From Trileptium ribeirensis (Eukaryota > Nematoda > Enoplea > Enoplida > Thoracostomopsidae), in the NCBI GenBank assembly GCA_030248225.1, contig JASANE010009925.1:1-44292 (forward strand): a stretch of DNA of 44,292 nucleotides, given 5' to 3'. The notes below the pieces were generated by a model, which ran no database searches, was not told the DNA's origin, and saw only the letters and a program-made list of their open reading frames with translations. The translations under genes were made by a program, and so were the position numbers. Shown piece by piece: positions 22,801 through 32,799 of the stretch. The first letter of the stretch is position 1. The number at the start of each line of letters is the position of its first letter.

Positions 22801-23370
22801 TGAAACTTCTCACCGATGATGGAATGAGACTTACATTCCAGTGGGTACCAGGCCACAGCGGAGTTGACGGCAACGAGGAAGTGGACCGTATCGCCAAACA
22901 AGGAAGTGGGCAAGATCAGAAGGGCGCGAAAATCAACTTTGACACTGCAATCTCTGTGATCAAGCGGAAGACGAAGGAATACTGGCAGCGAAACGTCAAG
23001 CACAAATGGTTTGACACTGAAGTGCCCCGTGTCAAGGAGACGGAACGCACTATGCCTAAAAGAGGAAGAGCGGTGCTGGGCCAGTTACGCTGCGAGGGAC
23101 ACTGCCCCATCCTGGGGAAGTATCTGCACTTTATTGGAAAGAAGCGAGATGAATCGTGCACGGCTTGTGGTGCTGAAGTAGATGACGCGAAGCACCTAAT
23201 CGAAATTTGCCCGGCTATGACACCATACCGACTGAACTACCTGACAAACGCCTCGATCAACGACCTATGGGAACGGCCTGAACAAGTCTACACAATGTTG
23301 CAACACAGTGGGCGCCTTGGTGCCTGCCGTCAATGATGACCTGCCTCATCCAGACGTTCGAAACCACAAC
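19813..23370 (+). mobile_element. 5'-truncated non-LTR retrotransposon with APE, RT and RNase H, 13-bp target duplication
   Basis: A single ORF of over 1140 codons fills the element. AATACCTAAACTT is found both immediately before it (19800-19812) and 34 bases after its stop codon (23371-23383), consistent with a target-site duplication made on insertion. The endonuclease frame is already open at the left junction, so the copy is 5'-truncated within the endonuclease. The APE-RT-RNase H-Cys/His order places it in the I-group of non-LTR elements (I, Nimb, Ingi or Loa-like). It lies in intron 3 of the PAT1-like gene, in the same orientation. Confidence 0.8.
19815..23336 (+). CDS. Retrotransposon Pol: partial APE endonuclease, RT, RNase H, C-terminal Cys/His
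   Basis: The frame opens inside the endonuclease (LSLVNVYVPP, LICGDFNCHS, TGASDHYPIL). RT follows: GAPGADGIS near 20949, ASYRPISL, AGFRANRSTEDQ, LIDFERAFDKVW (motif A), AGVPQGGVISPLLF (motif B) and the catalytic FADD at about 21606. RNase H keeps all expected acidic positions: WTDGS (22500), AEMLAID, FTDSKSA (22719) and GHSGVDGNEEVD (22855). A CTACGAEVDDAKHLIEIC zinc-type motif (about 23158) closes the protein. No internal stop or frameshift is present over more than 3.4 kb, so the insertion looks recent, but without the endonuclease N-terminus and a promoter it is unlikely to mobilise itself. Antisense open frames inside it are shadows. Confidence 0.9.
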   Translation, partial: TIEVVLHNKECNLSLVNVYVPPIVNSNGDARVQKFSPQTLPSDRRTLICGDFNCHSTAWDLDQPEDELGTELNEWSIDVDFVPFNNDDPTRVNPATKNRSAPDVTFGDSSWVGKVEWKVLQTGASDHYPILIVIDTKPERCEDSRGRAMWSYKKADWQKYRSLVDKALNDVEWEKRVKESVEKATKVFCEEVVLPAATEAIPRGRVRRYRHWWNEEVEKALDERDKVNRQESDAKMKKWKELAKNARVVIQKAKQKCWHEKTSRFNRNTNPSEVWNLIKGMDGRAKAKSHGVELVHEGKILTDSKMKADAFIKEYSKVSKLEGLHEQRNRCVERKIATEVRKSCPGHVCKHVLEESGTPCSKFCLGELKIALAELKLKGAPGADGISNMMLANLSEGGIKALLDICNLSWKQKRVPAKWKSATIIPILKAGKPADNPASYRPISLTSCVGKVCEKLKNRMQFWLESNGKLTNVQAGFRANRSTEDQVLRITQDIADDLQDKKRTVLTLIDFERAFDKVWRAGLLSKLLGTGIPQCFVQWTSNFLSERKAVVSFENATSRSKPLLAGVPQGGVISPLLFLVFINDIVSGIPQDVNASLFADDLALWCSDKSISQAEELMQKGLDSIEDWTEKWKMKVNVAKCESIIFTKDPSEHRRQTSLTYGSNPIPAVNEAKFLGVIFDKRLIFKPHVMKITAECAKRVNTLRCLRGKEWGCRKEEMTTLYKAYIKSKVEYCAGAWMPFVAKTNLEKLNVLQRQAARACTKLTKTTPKELLENEAGLMPMNLIQKQKASIAYQKCIRQNGSYPAHDLAERAGRIRLKSVTTWRDVGREYSLQCGLADVETEERCAPNIEPWNTPGEIAFNEALKSPISRLDPADTKKTAFEETYNTLPEADIEIWTDGSCEGGTRNGGAGVLVKQMRNGRIWELAKAAGSFCSSYNAEMLAIDTALKWLEEELTTEAERMLTINIFTDSKSAIMRLRGGPCKCLNKLDIEIWRKLKLLTDDGMRLTFQWVPGHSGVDGNEEVDRIAKQGSGQDQKGAKINFDTAISVIKRKTKEYWQRNVKHKWFDTEVPRVKETERTMPKRGRAVLGQLRCEGHCPILGKYLHFIGKKRDESCTACGAEVDDAKHLIEICPAMTPYRLNYLTNASINDLWERPEQVYTMLQHSGRLGACRQ

Positions 23371-23383
23371 AATACCTAAACTT

Positions 23384-24805
23384 GTAAAGCATAGATGTCC
23401 AAGGTATGTCAGCTGAATGAGATAGGTCGTCCCTATATGAGAGGGGAGAAGGCAAAGAGGTAGCCATAAATTTACCTCCAGCTCAACAAATGTTTCCCAT
23501 AATGCTACCCACTTGTACTTTAAAACTGCTGCAATATTAATAAATCGATAGCTCAAGTAGTTTGGTGATTTGTGTCCTGTGTGATGTCAGAACCGTGGTT
23601 TTGGCAGCATATTTTTCAAATACTCACCCGTTCTTAAAAAATACTATATGACATGTCGCTGTAATGCATGGATCAGATTCAATTCAAGACTAATGTTTAT
23701 AAAACGGGATTTGAGATATGGACCATGAAAGAACTGCAATGTGAAGTTTTAAAAATATATTTTTCATGCCAGCGCCTAAAGTTTTGTTCACATATTCAAA
23801 CTTTTTGCTCGGAAGTTGATCTCAGAATTAGACCTTAAATTGTAATACGAAAATATACAGGGCGAATTATGAATCTTCAAAATTTGTGTTCAAAATTTTT
23901 AAAGCATCATCGTTAATTTACTAAAGGGGTTTCTTCGATAAGTTTGAACAGTGAGTGTTCGCACATTGAAATACCCTAAAATTCGTTCAAATTTTAAATC
24001 AAAATTTCAGCTCAAATGAAACTGTAAATATTATGGTTTAACACTGGCGTCACCAGTTTCATCCAGTTCTCATTTTTCGGTTCGCCTTGGCAAAAATAGG
24101 GCACGCCGGTTCGTGTATCCTGGAAACAATTTGAGCTACAGTTTTAGTGCCTCCTGTAATTTTTTTATTTGCCGATAAAAGAACCACAGTAATGATATAG
24201 CAAACGTAAAGTATTGCAGAGTGTACAATATTTTACATTATTGCATCCTGAAACTAAAACATAAAACTGTGTAATATCCCATTTTGAAACTAAAATTTTA
24301 TAGAAATAAAATCAAAATTAATTGAAAATTTTTTCATCTCCGTAGAGACTTTCTTGCTGTGTTTTTGAAATTATTTGTTAACTATTTCAATGCTTTTCTT
24401 TAAATAACTGAGTTGTGATAAATTTTAAATTTCTATGCTCCATATAGACGCCTTTGTTTGTGTACTGTTTTGCAATATAATGTATAGTATTTTCCCCTAA
24501 TCCCGTTCTGAAATAAAAATTCCACGAAAACATTAAAATAAGTTCAAGTGTTTTTCACCATATTTAGACGTCTGTACAGGTTTTTTGAAGTTATTTACCT
24601 ATTTTGCGTTTTTTACAGAAAACGCTGAATTGCGACAATTTTTAAATTTTGATGGTCTCATGATTGAACTGTGGGTTGGCTCATATTATGCCACTGGTGC
24701 CGAATAACGTTGGGACGGCTTACCCATGACAAAATGTTTAGAGAATGGACGAGTTCGTAGAATTTATTGTGTAATAAATAATTGTTTTATGCATCCCATT
24801 TTCAG
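23384..24805. other. Intron 3, right part: nothing coding recognised
   Basis: AT-rich sequence. A weak ~200-bp repetition is suggested by TTTTTGAAATTATTT and TTTTTTGAAGTTATTT at about 24362 and 24580, with similar following order. No open frame with a motif and no RNA gene seen. Confidence 0.45.
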
Positions 24806-24883
24806 AGAACATCTAAAAGCGTTACTATCTCAGATTTGGAAGACTCTGGCCTGCGCAATCCGTTTCTGGAGTCGCCGTATATG
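24806..24883 (+). CDS. PATL1: PAT1-like gene, exon 4
   Basis: Acceptor CCCATTTTCAG and donor GTAATT bound 78 nt, phase 0 to phase 0 (26 codons). The peptide starts RTSKSVTISDLEDSG and ends NPFLESPYM. It has no domain; the family has a Ser/Pro-rich, poorly conserved linker here. The exon call rests on the splice signals, the stop-free phase and the coding-like composition against AT-rich flanks. Skipping it would keep the frame. Confidence 0.55.
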
Positions 24884-24949
24884 GTAATTATGTTTGTGTG
24901 CATTTTAAAATACTATTATTTGTAAAGATGACGTTGGTGTCATACTGCG

Positions 24950-25340
24950 CTTTTGAAAAGACATCTAACTTAAATCCTTGGAAGCAAGAATCTTTAGCGT
25001 TCCTGAAAACACAACTAACTTAAATCGTTGGCAGCAAGATTCTTTAGCGTTCCTGAACACACAACTAACTTAAACTCTTCGAAGCAAGAATCTTCAGCGG
25101 GTCGTGAAACACAACTAGCTTGAATCCTTGGGAGCAAGAATCTTTAACGTTCTTGAAAACACAACTAACTTAAATTTTGGAACAAGAATGTTTAACGTTA
25201 CTAAAAAGTCAACTAACTTAAATCTTTGGAAGCAAGCATCTTTATAGTTCCTGAAATCGCCACTAACTTAAATCCATGGAGGCAAACATCTTTAGTGTTC
25301 CTGAAAACGTAACTAACTTAACGCTTAGAAGGAAGAATCT
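24950..25340. repeat. 50-bp tandem repeat, about eight units
   Basis: AACTTAA-type phrases start at 24967, 25017, 25067, 25117, 25167, 25215, 25265 and 25315, a 50-bp period with one 48-bp step. Each unit runs CACAACTAACTTAAATC, then TTGGAAGCAAGAATC and TTTAGCGTTCCTGAAA. The array begins about 65 bp downstream of the exon 4 donor, in intron 4. Confidence 0.9.
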
Positions 25341-26289
25341 ATAAACAACAAAAAACTATCAAGGTTACGCGTAATGTTCATATATGTATGCGCGTTATAC
25401 TTTGCACACATATATGTACACTTCCCCTGAGTTCTAAACTAAACACCTGGTTCGTTCTGTCGTTGTCAAAAACGTTTCCCGTGTTGCCGCGGAAATAATG
25501 CATACCGCGCTAAAAGTGTCACGTGCAGTTGATTTTTTGCCATTATAGAAAGCCACTTTTCGATAAATCACACTCGTTTGATTTACAGCAGTTGAATTTC
25601 ACTAGGGCTATTCAACCACCAGAACGGACGTGCCTCCAGATTTGTAAACAAAATACTGCTCAATATATCGTCGGTGTATATTGCATGTTTAATAATGACC
25701 TGGGTTTTATAGAAAGTAGTATTTGTGGTAAATTGATGCTTGAGGTGGCCAAGCTAGCAATATGATTATTGTTGATGACTGTTGGGGGAGTTTCATGGTT
25801 TTATAGACAATGTCTTGATTGATTAACTGATGGAGCGTATTTATTGCACAGAGTCTTTTAATCGTGGTGGCAAGCGAGGGATCACCTGCACACAAACACG
25901 TCGGATTATGTCTCATTTACACATATTATTACGTTTCGCAACTTGCTGAGAAAATTGTAATTGAATATTCTGATTGTAGTATCCTGAGCACAACGTTTCC
26001 AAAGCTGTCAGTAAAGTAACTGGGTAGAACCGAACTGTGGTCCTTCCCTTCCGACTCCTTAATATCATTGGGGACTGAGCTTGGTGAGCAAAAACGCCTA
26101 GGGGGTATGTCGTGTCACGTGCTTCCGAATTGTGGGAGAAACATTGGGCGGTCATAATTGTTCATTTTCGGACATTTCAATGTTGGCGAAACAAAATTTT
26201 GCTGCATACTTTACTTTTTTTTAGAAATTTGTAACCGCCATACCAAATCTTTTCAGGTTCTAATGTTGCATTTTGGCATTAGAAATAGT
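25341..26289. other. Intron 4 sequence, nothing recognised
   Basis: Open frames at 25523-25765, 25707-25916 and 25913-26155 have no recognisable motif and no matching splice phase. The minus-strand 25913-26155 peptide was considered as a retroelement fragment but has no diagnostic residues. Confidence 0.4.
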
Positions 26290-26990
26290 TGACGGAGGCA
26301 AGACGAGCCACCGAAGGTGGCGAGTCGCAGCCGGAGGCGTACATTTAACTTTATATATATCAATATACTAGACGCAAAATTTCAATTTTCTCTGTGACTT
26401 TTTTGTTTGTCACAGACAGGTCTGCAGGTTGAACGCCTGGGCCGATTTTAGAAATTTTTTTTCTTCGTGTTGCATATTCTCTTGCGGAGTGCCCTTTCAT
26501 TGAGCACTTTTTTCTACGAAAATTGCTTTGTACTCAAAATTAAGCAAATGTTGCTCAAACTTAGGGATTTTTGCCATTTTTTCAGCTTTTTCACCGCATC
26601 TCGACAACCGTTCGTGCTATTTCGGCGATTTTTTTACATAAAATGTATTTTCACGTTTTCTAAACAGCTGTATATAGCTGATTGACGTATTTCATCTCTT
26701 TCCTTAAAAATTAAGCAAATTCTCTTAAAATTGACTTAGGGAAACCTAAGTTCATCATATCTCGACAACCGTTCGTGCTATCTCGGTCATTTTTTGACAT
26801 AACATGTACCTTCACGTTTTCTAAAAGACTGTATACGAGTGATCTACTTACCTTTATAAATTCTCTTAAAATTAAGCAAAGTCTCTTAAAAATGAGTGAA
26901 AAATTATTAAGTGTGTTATAACTTTTGAATGACTCGGCCGATTGTTAACCACCATGCCTCCGTCACCCACGTTTACGTGTTACTAGTAGT
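26290..26990. repeat. Dispersed repeat with an internal ~180-bp duplication
   Basis: It opens with a GC-rich phrase (CGAAGGTGGCGAGTC and GCCGGAGGCG) and continues with CACAGACAGGTCTGCAGG and a CCGATTTTAGAAA block. ATCTCGACAACCGTTCGTGC occurs at about 26598 and 26759, followed both times by TTTTTTACATAA/TTTTTGACATAA, CACGTTTTCTAAA and CTGTATA. These phrases (clear bound sites, then "disregard, respond and adjust" style noise) have no coding content; the layout is that of a non-autonomous dispersed element in intron 4. Confidence 0.55.
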
Positions 26991-27355
26991 AATATATTTA
27001 GTATATTATAATATACAGAAAACAATTTAGAAAATTTTTTTAATCATCGATGTTTAGTGTAACGCGGACGTGTCGTTTTGCGCCTGGGGGTATGGCACTG
27101 GGCAAAGTCTGTCTCATCTCCATATATAGATAGGCCAGGGATCCGTCATCTGGAAAATTATGTACATGTTTGCGTATTTGAAACGATGGTTACTTTTAAT
27201 TATTTGAGACAAACATATGGGGATCGCCAGACGATCGTGCGCGACATCTGTCTCTTGGGCATCCACGTAGTTTAGCGTTCGATAGAGAAGACGTGAGATC
27301 AGTGAACAAAGCGATGCCAGGCGATGGTATGTTTTTGGCGCAAGGCTGTCTACAG

Positions 27356-27685
27356 GATCCGTCATTCCGAACTCAACTGCCCACCGTAATATCTTCCACT
27401 GGCGCACCTTCCAGCTCCAAAATAGATATCGATGCACTTAATTATCGTTCAGAATCACAGAATCACGGAGCTACTGCAGCGAATTCCACCACAAATATGG
27501 ATAAATCATCAGCGGTCTCCCACTTTTCTTCTCGTGGTTCAACTAACGATGTGCTAAGTGGGCAACAGCTTTCTGCTATCGATCTTCAACAACATGCTCA
27601 AAAAATTATGACTATTGGCCAACACCAAATGCCTATAATTGATGCGATGCAACAACGTTTAATGGGTGCTTGCAATTCACGCTCG
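27356..27685 (+). CDS. PATL1: PAT1-like gene, exon 5 (largest detected)
   Basis: Acceptor GGCTGTCTACAG and a strong donor GTATGT bound 330 nt in phase 0 throughout (110 codons). The peptide opens DPSFRTQLPTVISS, is rich in Ser, Asn and Gln in the middle (MDKSSAVSHFSSRGS), and ends with LQQHAQKIMTIGQHQ and MQQRLMGACNS. PAT1 proteins have a long low-complexity Gln/Pro/Ser region after the DETFG section, associated with P-body assembly. The frame remains open upstream to about 27293, but only the AG at 27355 gives a phase compatible with exon 4. The AG at 27320 would break the frame. Confidence 0.65.
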
Positions 27686-28419
27686 GTATGTAGCAATCAG
27701 AGCATTTTTGCGTTGTAATTGAAGCGAGGCGAGTGGAATTTGTACTGAGGGCGCTAGGAGAAAAAATCGCAAAAATATATTTTTGTGTATCGATGTCACC
27801 AAAAGTTCACAGTGAAAATTTGTAGAATATATTGCAGTCAATCATAGCCATAATTTACGTTATTTTTTCTTAATTACCCACCTGGGATAAGGCCAGATTT
27901 CGTACATTTTTGTGCAATATTTTCCCATTTTACAAGGCTTGTTACGCATTTTTCTGGACGACAAACATAAATTACATAATATTATTGAACCAAGGAACGG
28001 TAATATGACGGCCGTGCAGTAGCGAAACCGTCAGAGGCATTTGACAGAGGCTAATTTTTTGGTACGGACAGCATGCTGCATGTTTTCATATAAGATGGTT
28101 TTACTATACGTTCTAATGTGTAACACGTAAAAACAAACACTACGGTATTTACGATTAACGTATGTTTCGAACATTAGTGGCTTTTCTTAACGCCAAAGCA
28201 GTGAATTCTGGGTGTGGAATATGTAATTTAGCGAGACGCATATAGCTGTATTGAGTATCAACTTACTAAATGAATCGAATATCAGCCATCTTGCGTGATT
28301 AGTGAAGGAGATAATTATATCCGCTTATAGCATATTTAGGGACTAACAGTGGGTACATAGAGGATAAATTGTTCTACGAAATGAGACGAAAAGGGCCCGT
28401 ATAACCTGAACGTTTGCGG
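27686..28419. other. Intron 5, left part: nothing recognised
   Basis: Starts at the GTATGT donor of exon 5. AT-rich; no open frame with a motif, no tandem repeat and no RNA gene seen. Confidence 0.45.
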
Positions 28420-29020
28420 AGATATTGCCATTTTCGTGTATTTTGGGTCTCATGGGCTCATTAATAACCCGGTTTGATCCACCCTACAACGCAAATGACA
28501 ACAGTAGTGCACGATTTACAGATACATAGCCCTTATAGCTCGTGCGGGAAAGTCGGTCTGTGTAATGAGGTCAGAAGGCCCATATAGCTCGAACGAAGGC
28601 TGAGTATTGCAGTTTTCCTGATTTTTGGTCTCTTGGGCCCGAATTAAAACATTTTTCACCAAAATCATACATGCTGCGAGAACCGCGTAGCAAAGCATAT
28701 ATGCTGTATCAAATGAGCCTAGTTTGACTCCACGTCGAGATATACAATAAATTACGTGATTTTACAGACTTCTTCGGGACCTGGTCCGAAACGTTTCGGT
28801 CCTCGTTTTAGAGGGTGTTGGACTAGAGCTTCGCTCCTAACAAAAGGCATAATTAACATTTTAAGCTTTTAAAAAATGAGCTATCGCGCGAATCAGTCCA
28901 GAAGAAGTAAACGGGTGTTACTTTTAAAACCTATAACGGTATATTGTCAAATTTCCCAAAGATTCCGGCTGGCAAGAATTCATAGCTTCGCTCGTTTCAC
29001 TCACTACACTCAGAATTCAT
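28420..29020. repeat. Dispersed repeat family, copy 2
   Basis: Has the same block order as the copy at 11590-12210: ATTTTGGGTCTCATGGGCTC at about 28439, a second TTTTTGGTCTCTTGGGC block near 28622 (internal spacing ~182 bp), GTAGCAAAGCAT, AAATGAGCC, and a right end with CCGGCTGGCAAGAATTC and TCACTACACTCA. Non-coding; lies in intron 5. Confidence 0.6.
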
Positions 29021-29109
29021 TAACAAAAGATTCATTAATGACTGAAACGGATATAAAATATAGTTTAATAATTGGTATTAAAATCTGCCGAAGAAACATT
29101 TTGAGGCTA

Positions 29110-29508
29110 TAATACAGTATTTTAGGATTAGAAATTTTAGTTAATTTTTAAAAAATATTTATTATATAGAAAAAGTGGAGCGTTGGGGTTTTCGGTAAAT
29201 AGGAGGACGAACATTGCCGTTGTGGAAAGTGGGGTTTCCACACTGAACAAAGACGAGTCTTTTCTGCACCAACAGGATTCCCGAATCTTGCGATAATTCA
29301 TGTGTCTTCATACAGCATTTTAGGATTAGAAATAGTAAATGTCTAAAAAATATTTATTATATACAAAAAATGGAGCATTGGTGTTTGGGTAAGTAGGAGG
29401 ATGAACATGGCTGTAGTTGTGTAAAATGAGGTTACTCCACTGAACAAAGACGAGTCTTTATCAGCACCAAAAATGATTCCAGAATCTTGCGATAATTGAT
29501 GTGTTTGG
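29110..29508. repeat. ~200-bp tandem duplication running up to the exon 6 acceptor
   Basis: TTTTAGGATTAGAAAT occurs at about 29119 and 29319, followed in both copies by AAAAAATATTTATTATATA, GGAG(C/A)(G/A)TTGG, TAGGAGGA(C/T)GAACAT, CACTGAACAAAGACGAGTCTTT and GAATCTTGCGATAATT. The second copy ends directly at the branch/acceptor region of exon 6. The first ends in a similar CTTCATACAG, so a second potential acceptor exists 200 bp upstream. Confidence 0.85.
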
Positions 29509-29516
29509 ATTTACAG

Positions 29517-29656
29517 AAGCTCAAAGGTGCTAAGACAGTAGAGCAACTGGAAGCCGAACTTTTGAAGCTTTCGCCAAGCGATAACGAGAAAAAGCCAACA
29601 TGTGAACCGCCCTCACCAGCTGTCGACATTGCCCATATATCAAAACATGCTTTAAG
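29517..29656 (+). CDS. PATL1: PAT1-like gene, exon 6
   Basis: Acceptor TTTGGATTTACAG and donor GTATGG bound 140 nt, entering in phase 0 and leaving two bases (AG). The peptide begins KLKGAKTVEQLEAELLKLSP, a predicted short amphipathic helix, followed by NEKKPTCEPPSPAVDI and ISKHALR. Short motifs of the T-[LV]-E-x-[LI]-E-x-E-[LM] type are found in decay and translation-repression factors. I treat this one as a conserved linear motif in the family's disordered region, without assigning a partner. The phase-2 end fits exon 7 at 32560 (and its decayed copy), which supports the exon order. Confidence 0.7.
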
Positions 29657-31921
29657 GTATGGCACTATTTCTTTGTCTATAACATGTTAATAATAGGAAA
29701 TCTACATAACTTGCCGTCTTTTGAAGTTGCTGAGGATAACCATATTGGCACGCTTCTGGATAATGAAGATTCAGCGCAGAAAATATCAGGCTTCGGGTAT
29801 TCTGTCATGCACTTCGCAGCCATATATTTTATGTAGTGAATATTATATAGAGTTACTTTGTGAGACAACATAGCACACGTGATCCTTCCGGATCTCAGCC
29901 TAAATACAGATTGATTATGCACGAATCAGTTTGACCTTTAGCGACTAATTTGGCTTTCAAAAATATAATTTTTAAGCAGTAATCATTTAGTCAAAGCATT
30001 ATATAATTAGGGAGTTTCACCTCAACATCTCATACTGAAATGTTTGCAGTGATCATATATGTGCTGAATCTCGTCTTTTCAAACTGGGATTGTTTCAGAG
30101 CACAATCTATGAGATTTTATTAGAACGGGACCATTTAATTCAGTAAATTTCATTAAATCAATAAATACGATAATTCAAGAAGCAATCGGATAATGCAGGG
30201 TTGTATCATATGTGCGTTTGATGATGCGTTGTCGGGGAAAATATTGACAGATATTTTTTTGGGGCAAGGTGTTGAACGAGGCATTCTTTCAGCGTTCAAT
30301 CAACGTTAATATGGGCTATCGCCTGTAACTTGTTGTATATGTGTTCCTAGAGTAGCATTGAATTTCGGTCTGGCTGCTTCAAAGTGGGGTACATTGGCAA
30401 TTTTTCCGTACCACTGGCAAAATTTTAGCTGCCATATTAAAAGTTTTTGCTTCCATGGGTAAAAACACGCTTGCCTCAGTTAACACAGAAGCCTGATAAA
30501 ATTCTTAATTAAATTACTTCTCTGATTTAAAAATTTGATTAATTCATTAAAAATATTGGTGGACGTGTTGCCAGTTAACACAAAACCCTGATAAAATTTT
30601 TAATTAAATTACTTTTCTGATTAAAAAATTTGATTAATTCAAGTAAAAATATTGGTGGACATGTTGCCTTGCTTTTAACATCCATAGTGGTGACCTGTGT
30701 GCTCCGTTTTTGATTTCATTTATTGTTAGATTTATTTATTTTTGATAACAATAGGAAATTTTGAGAATTTCCACATTTCCAAGCCGCTGGTTTTCTCAGT
30801 TCATGTCCCCCTCCCCCCGACAAAATTCGGCGTTTTACGAATTATATTTCCCATCTTTTGCTATAATCTTCCGCAATTTTGCCAATACTCACCTATTTTC
30901 GTTCAGATTTTCTCCAAACTGCAGATTTCTACTAAAAGCTTATAAGGCTCAAATTTTTACAGCGTCAGTGCTAACTTCTGTACACAAGATAGAAATCTTA
31001 AGGGTAACGACTTGGGGCCATTGAACTGATGTGGGAACAGGAACTGTGAGCAATTTTAAATACCCTTGTGCATTTGCGGACAAGGTGACCTGATGATGTT
31101 CAGCTCTACTCTGGGGTAGGTTCGGTAAAATATTACTAGTGTAATTTTACTACAAAATATACTTGTAAAAGTATCAAAGTGATCACTTTATGCTATGCGT
31201 GAAAGATACTTTTTGACTCGTGCTAATTTTAGACCTGGTCAGATTTTTATGTTGACGTGATAACTACTGTATTGTACGTGTTTTAAGGCGCTTATAATTT
31301 CGGACATTCTCCTAAACGACAATTGTTTGATATCAGTTCTGTGTTGTACACAAAGTTTATGCCAATTATTTTCCCATAATTTTTATTCTAAAGTTTCGGA
31401 AGTAATATACGGGCAATAAATGTGTTTGAGCTGGATTTTCTACTGTAACACTTTATATTTACTGGAGTGTCAAGATACTACGTCATAATACACGGTAACA
31501 TATGTTATTACCGTCGGATTTTCCCTTAGTAATAGCAACCATTAATATTGTTCCCCTGGTGCTGCATAACCTTTGAGTAAACGAAACAACTGCTGCAGCA
31601 ATCTTTATGATTTTTCCAACTGTTTAAAAAAAATAGAAACTTATGGGATAGGATATAAAGGGTGATCCAAATCGTAGAAGAAAAGGAGTAGCAGTTGTCT
31701 AACGATTTTGCAGGCTCTAGCAGCCAAATTTCCGCGTTTTATTTCTGCCAGGTGTATAGCTGTTAATTATTTCATATCTGTTCTGTTTATTGGTGTTAAT
31801 TACTTTCTACCCGCTCTTAATTATTAAGACTAGAATATCAGCAGCGTTTTAAACTTCTTTGTGAAATTAGCACCACGACATTACAAATGACCCGTAATGT
31901 AATGTAGGACACCATTATTCA
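29657..31921. other. Intron 6, left and middle part, with a ~97-bp tandem duplication
   Basis: The one clear structure is a duplication at about 30478-30667: AGTTAACACA, CCTGATAAAATT, TTAATTAAATTACTT, AAATTTGATTAATTCA and AAAATATTGGTGGAC occur twice in the same order. The remainder is AT-rich with no gene or RNA recognised. Open frames at 30742-31024 lack motifs. Confidence 0.6.
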
Positions 31922-31996
31922 AACGTAGCCGAGTGGTCTAGCGCGTTGTCCCGTCTTACCAGTCGAAAAGGTGTGTGATCAACTACCACCGGCGCC
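31922..31996 (+). repeat. tRNA-like sequence, probable tRNA-derived SINE head
   Basis: GTAGCCGAGTGGTCTAGCGC has the form of a Pol III A box and D-arm (TAGCCGAGTGG). About 45 bases further on, GTGATCAACTACCACC resembles a B box and T-arm in a diverged state. No complete cloverleaf with matching acceptor stem is seen, so I do not call a functional tRNA. It is more likely a tRNA-derived SINE remnant in intron 6. Confidence 0.4.
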
Positions 31997-32384
31997 CGAA
32001 TTTATACATTTGGAGTTTTTGTTCCAAACAAATAAATGATGCTCCTAACATGCACAATAATTATGGAATTATCACGGCACTTAGAAAAGGCGATGGAAGC
32101 ATTTGCTATGTCATTTATTCTATTGAGGTGATTTGATAAATGAGCTTATATGGCAAAGTTGTGACTACATAGGCTCACAAATATTAACGACCAGAACTAT
32201 AGAAACATAGATCACAATATAACACACTTCAGGTTGAACATATGTCCCCAAAATTAAGAAACCCAACTTTCCACGTGAAATATCTAGTTATGTGATTATC
32301 TTCAGGTCGTTAGTTAGTATGAGTTTGTAATGTTAAACGGTTTCTGTCAAGACTTTGTCTTTGAATGTTGTGGCTTATGCAATT

Positions 32385-32770
32385 ACAAAATATCGTCCGC
32401 CGTTGATATCGACACCTTATAATAACTCTTCAAATCAATAACAAACAACTCATCGTGCGATATATATCATATTTTGGCTGTGTTGGTTTTTTGTGCCCAC
32501 ACTCGGTGGCACAAAGTTTTCTATTACTCAAGCAATCTTATTGACGGAAATTTTTGTAGCTGCGAAGAGATCGAACGCCGAATGCGGAAAGCGTCTAGTG
32601 ACGCAGCAGCTGCGTCATCATCAACAGCAGCTGTTCCCACTCCTGAATTGGGCGGAAGAACACAGTCGCAGCCTCAGTCCGCGCAACCATCGCTGGGTAG
32701 TAATAATCAGGTCGTGCCTGGATCGATATCACCGCCAACGTCGTGTATGTTCAGCTCCCCTTCGGTGAGA
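32385..32770 (+). repeat. Downstream copy of the exon 7 segment (intragenic duplication)
   Basis: Direct, diverged partner of 19436-19793, including about 170 bp of intron before the exon, the exon and its donor. This copy keeps the open frame. Confidence 0.9.
32560..32764 (+). CDS. PATL1: PAT1-like gene, exon 7
   Basis: Acceptor GAAATTTTTGTAG and donor GTGAGA bound 205 nt. Its first base completes a Ser codon with the AG left by exon 6, and it ends in phase 0. The peptide contains CEEIERRMRKASSDAAAASS, an Ala/Ser run, GGRTQSQPQSAQPSLGSNNQ and PGSISPPTS. It is the intact member of the exon pair; the upstream copy at 19604 has lost codons and frame. The IERRMRK part is a basic helix and the rest is low-complexity, in keeping with the PAT1 linker. 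Confidence 0.7.
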
Positions 32771-32799
32771 TTATTGTAATATCGGTGTCTTAATTGTAC

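Noticed and set aside
20267..23003. Many minus-strand open frames within the retrotransposon
   Set aside because: They are antisense shadows of one long plus-strand Pol ORF with all catalytic motifs.
25913..26155. Minus-strand fragment of a retroelement protein
   Set aside because: No diagnostic residues of endonuclease, RT, RNase H or integrase are visible.
27293..27355. Extension of exon 5 upstream to the open-frame limit
   Set aside because: No AG in this stretch gives a phase matching exon 4, and the AG at 27320 has no pyrimidine tract. The AG at 27355 fits.
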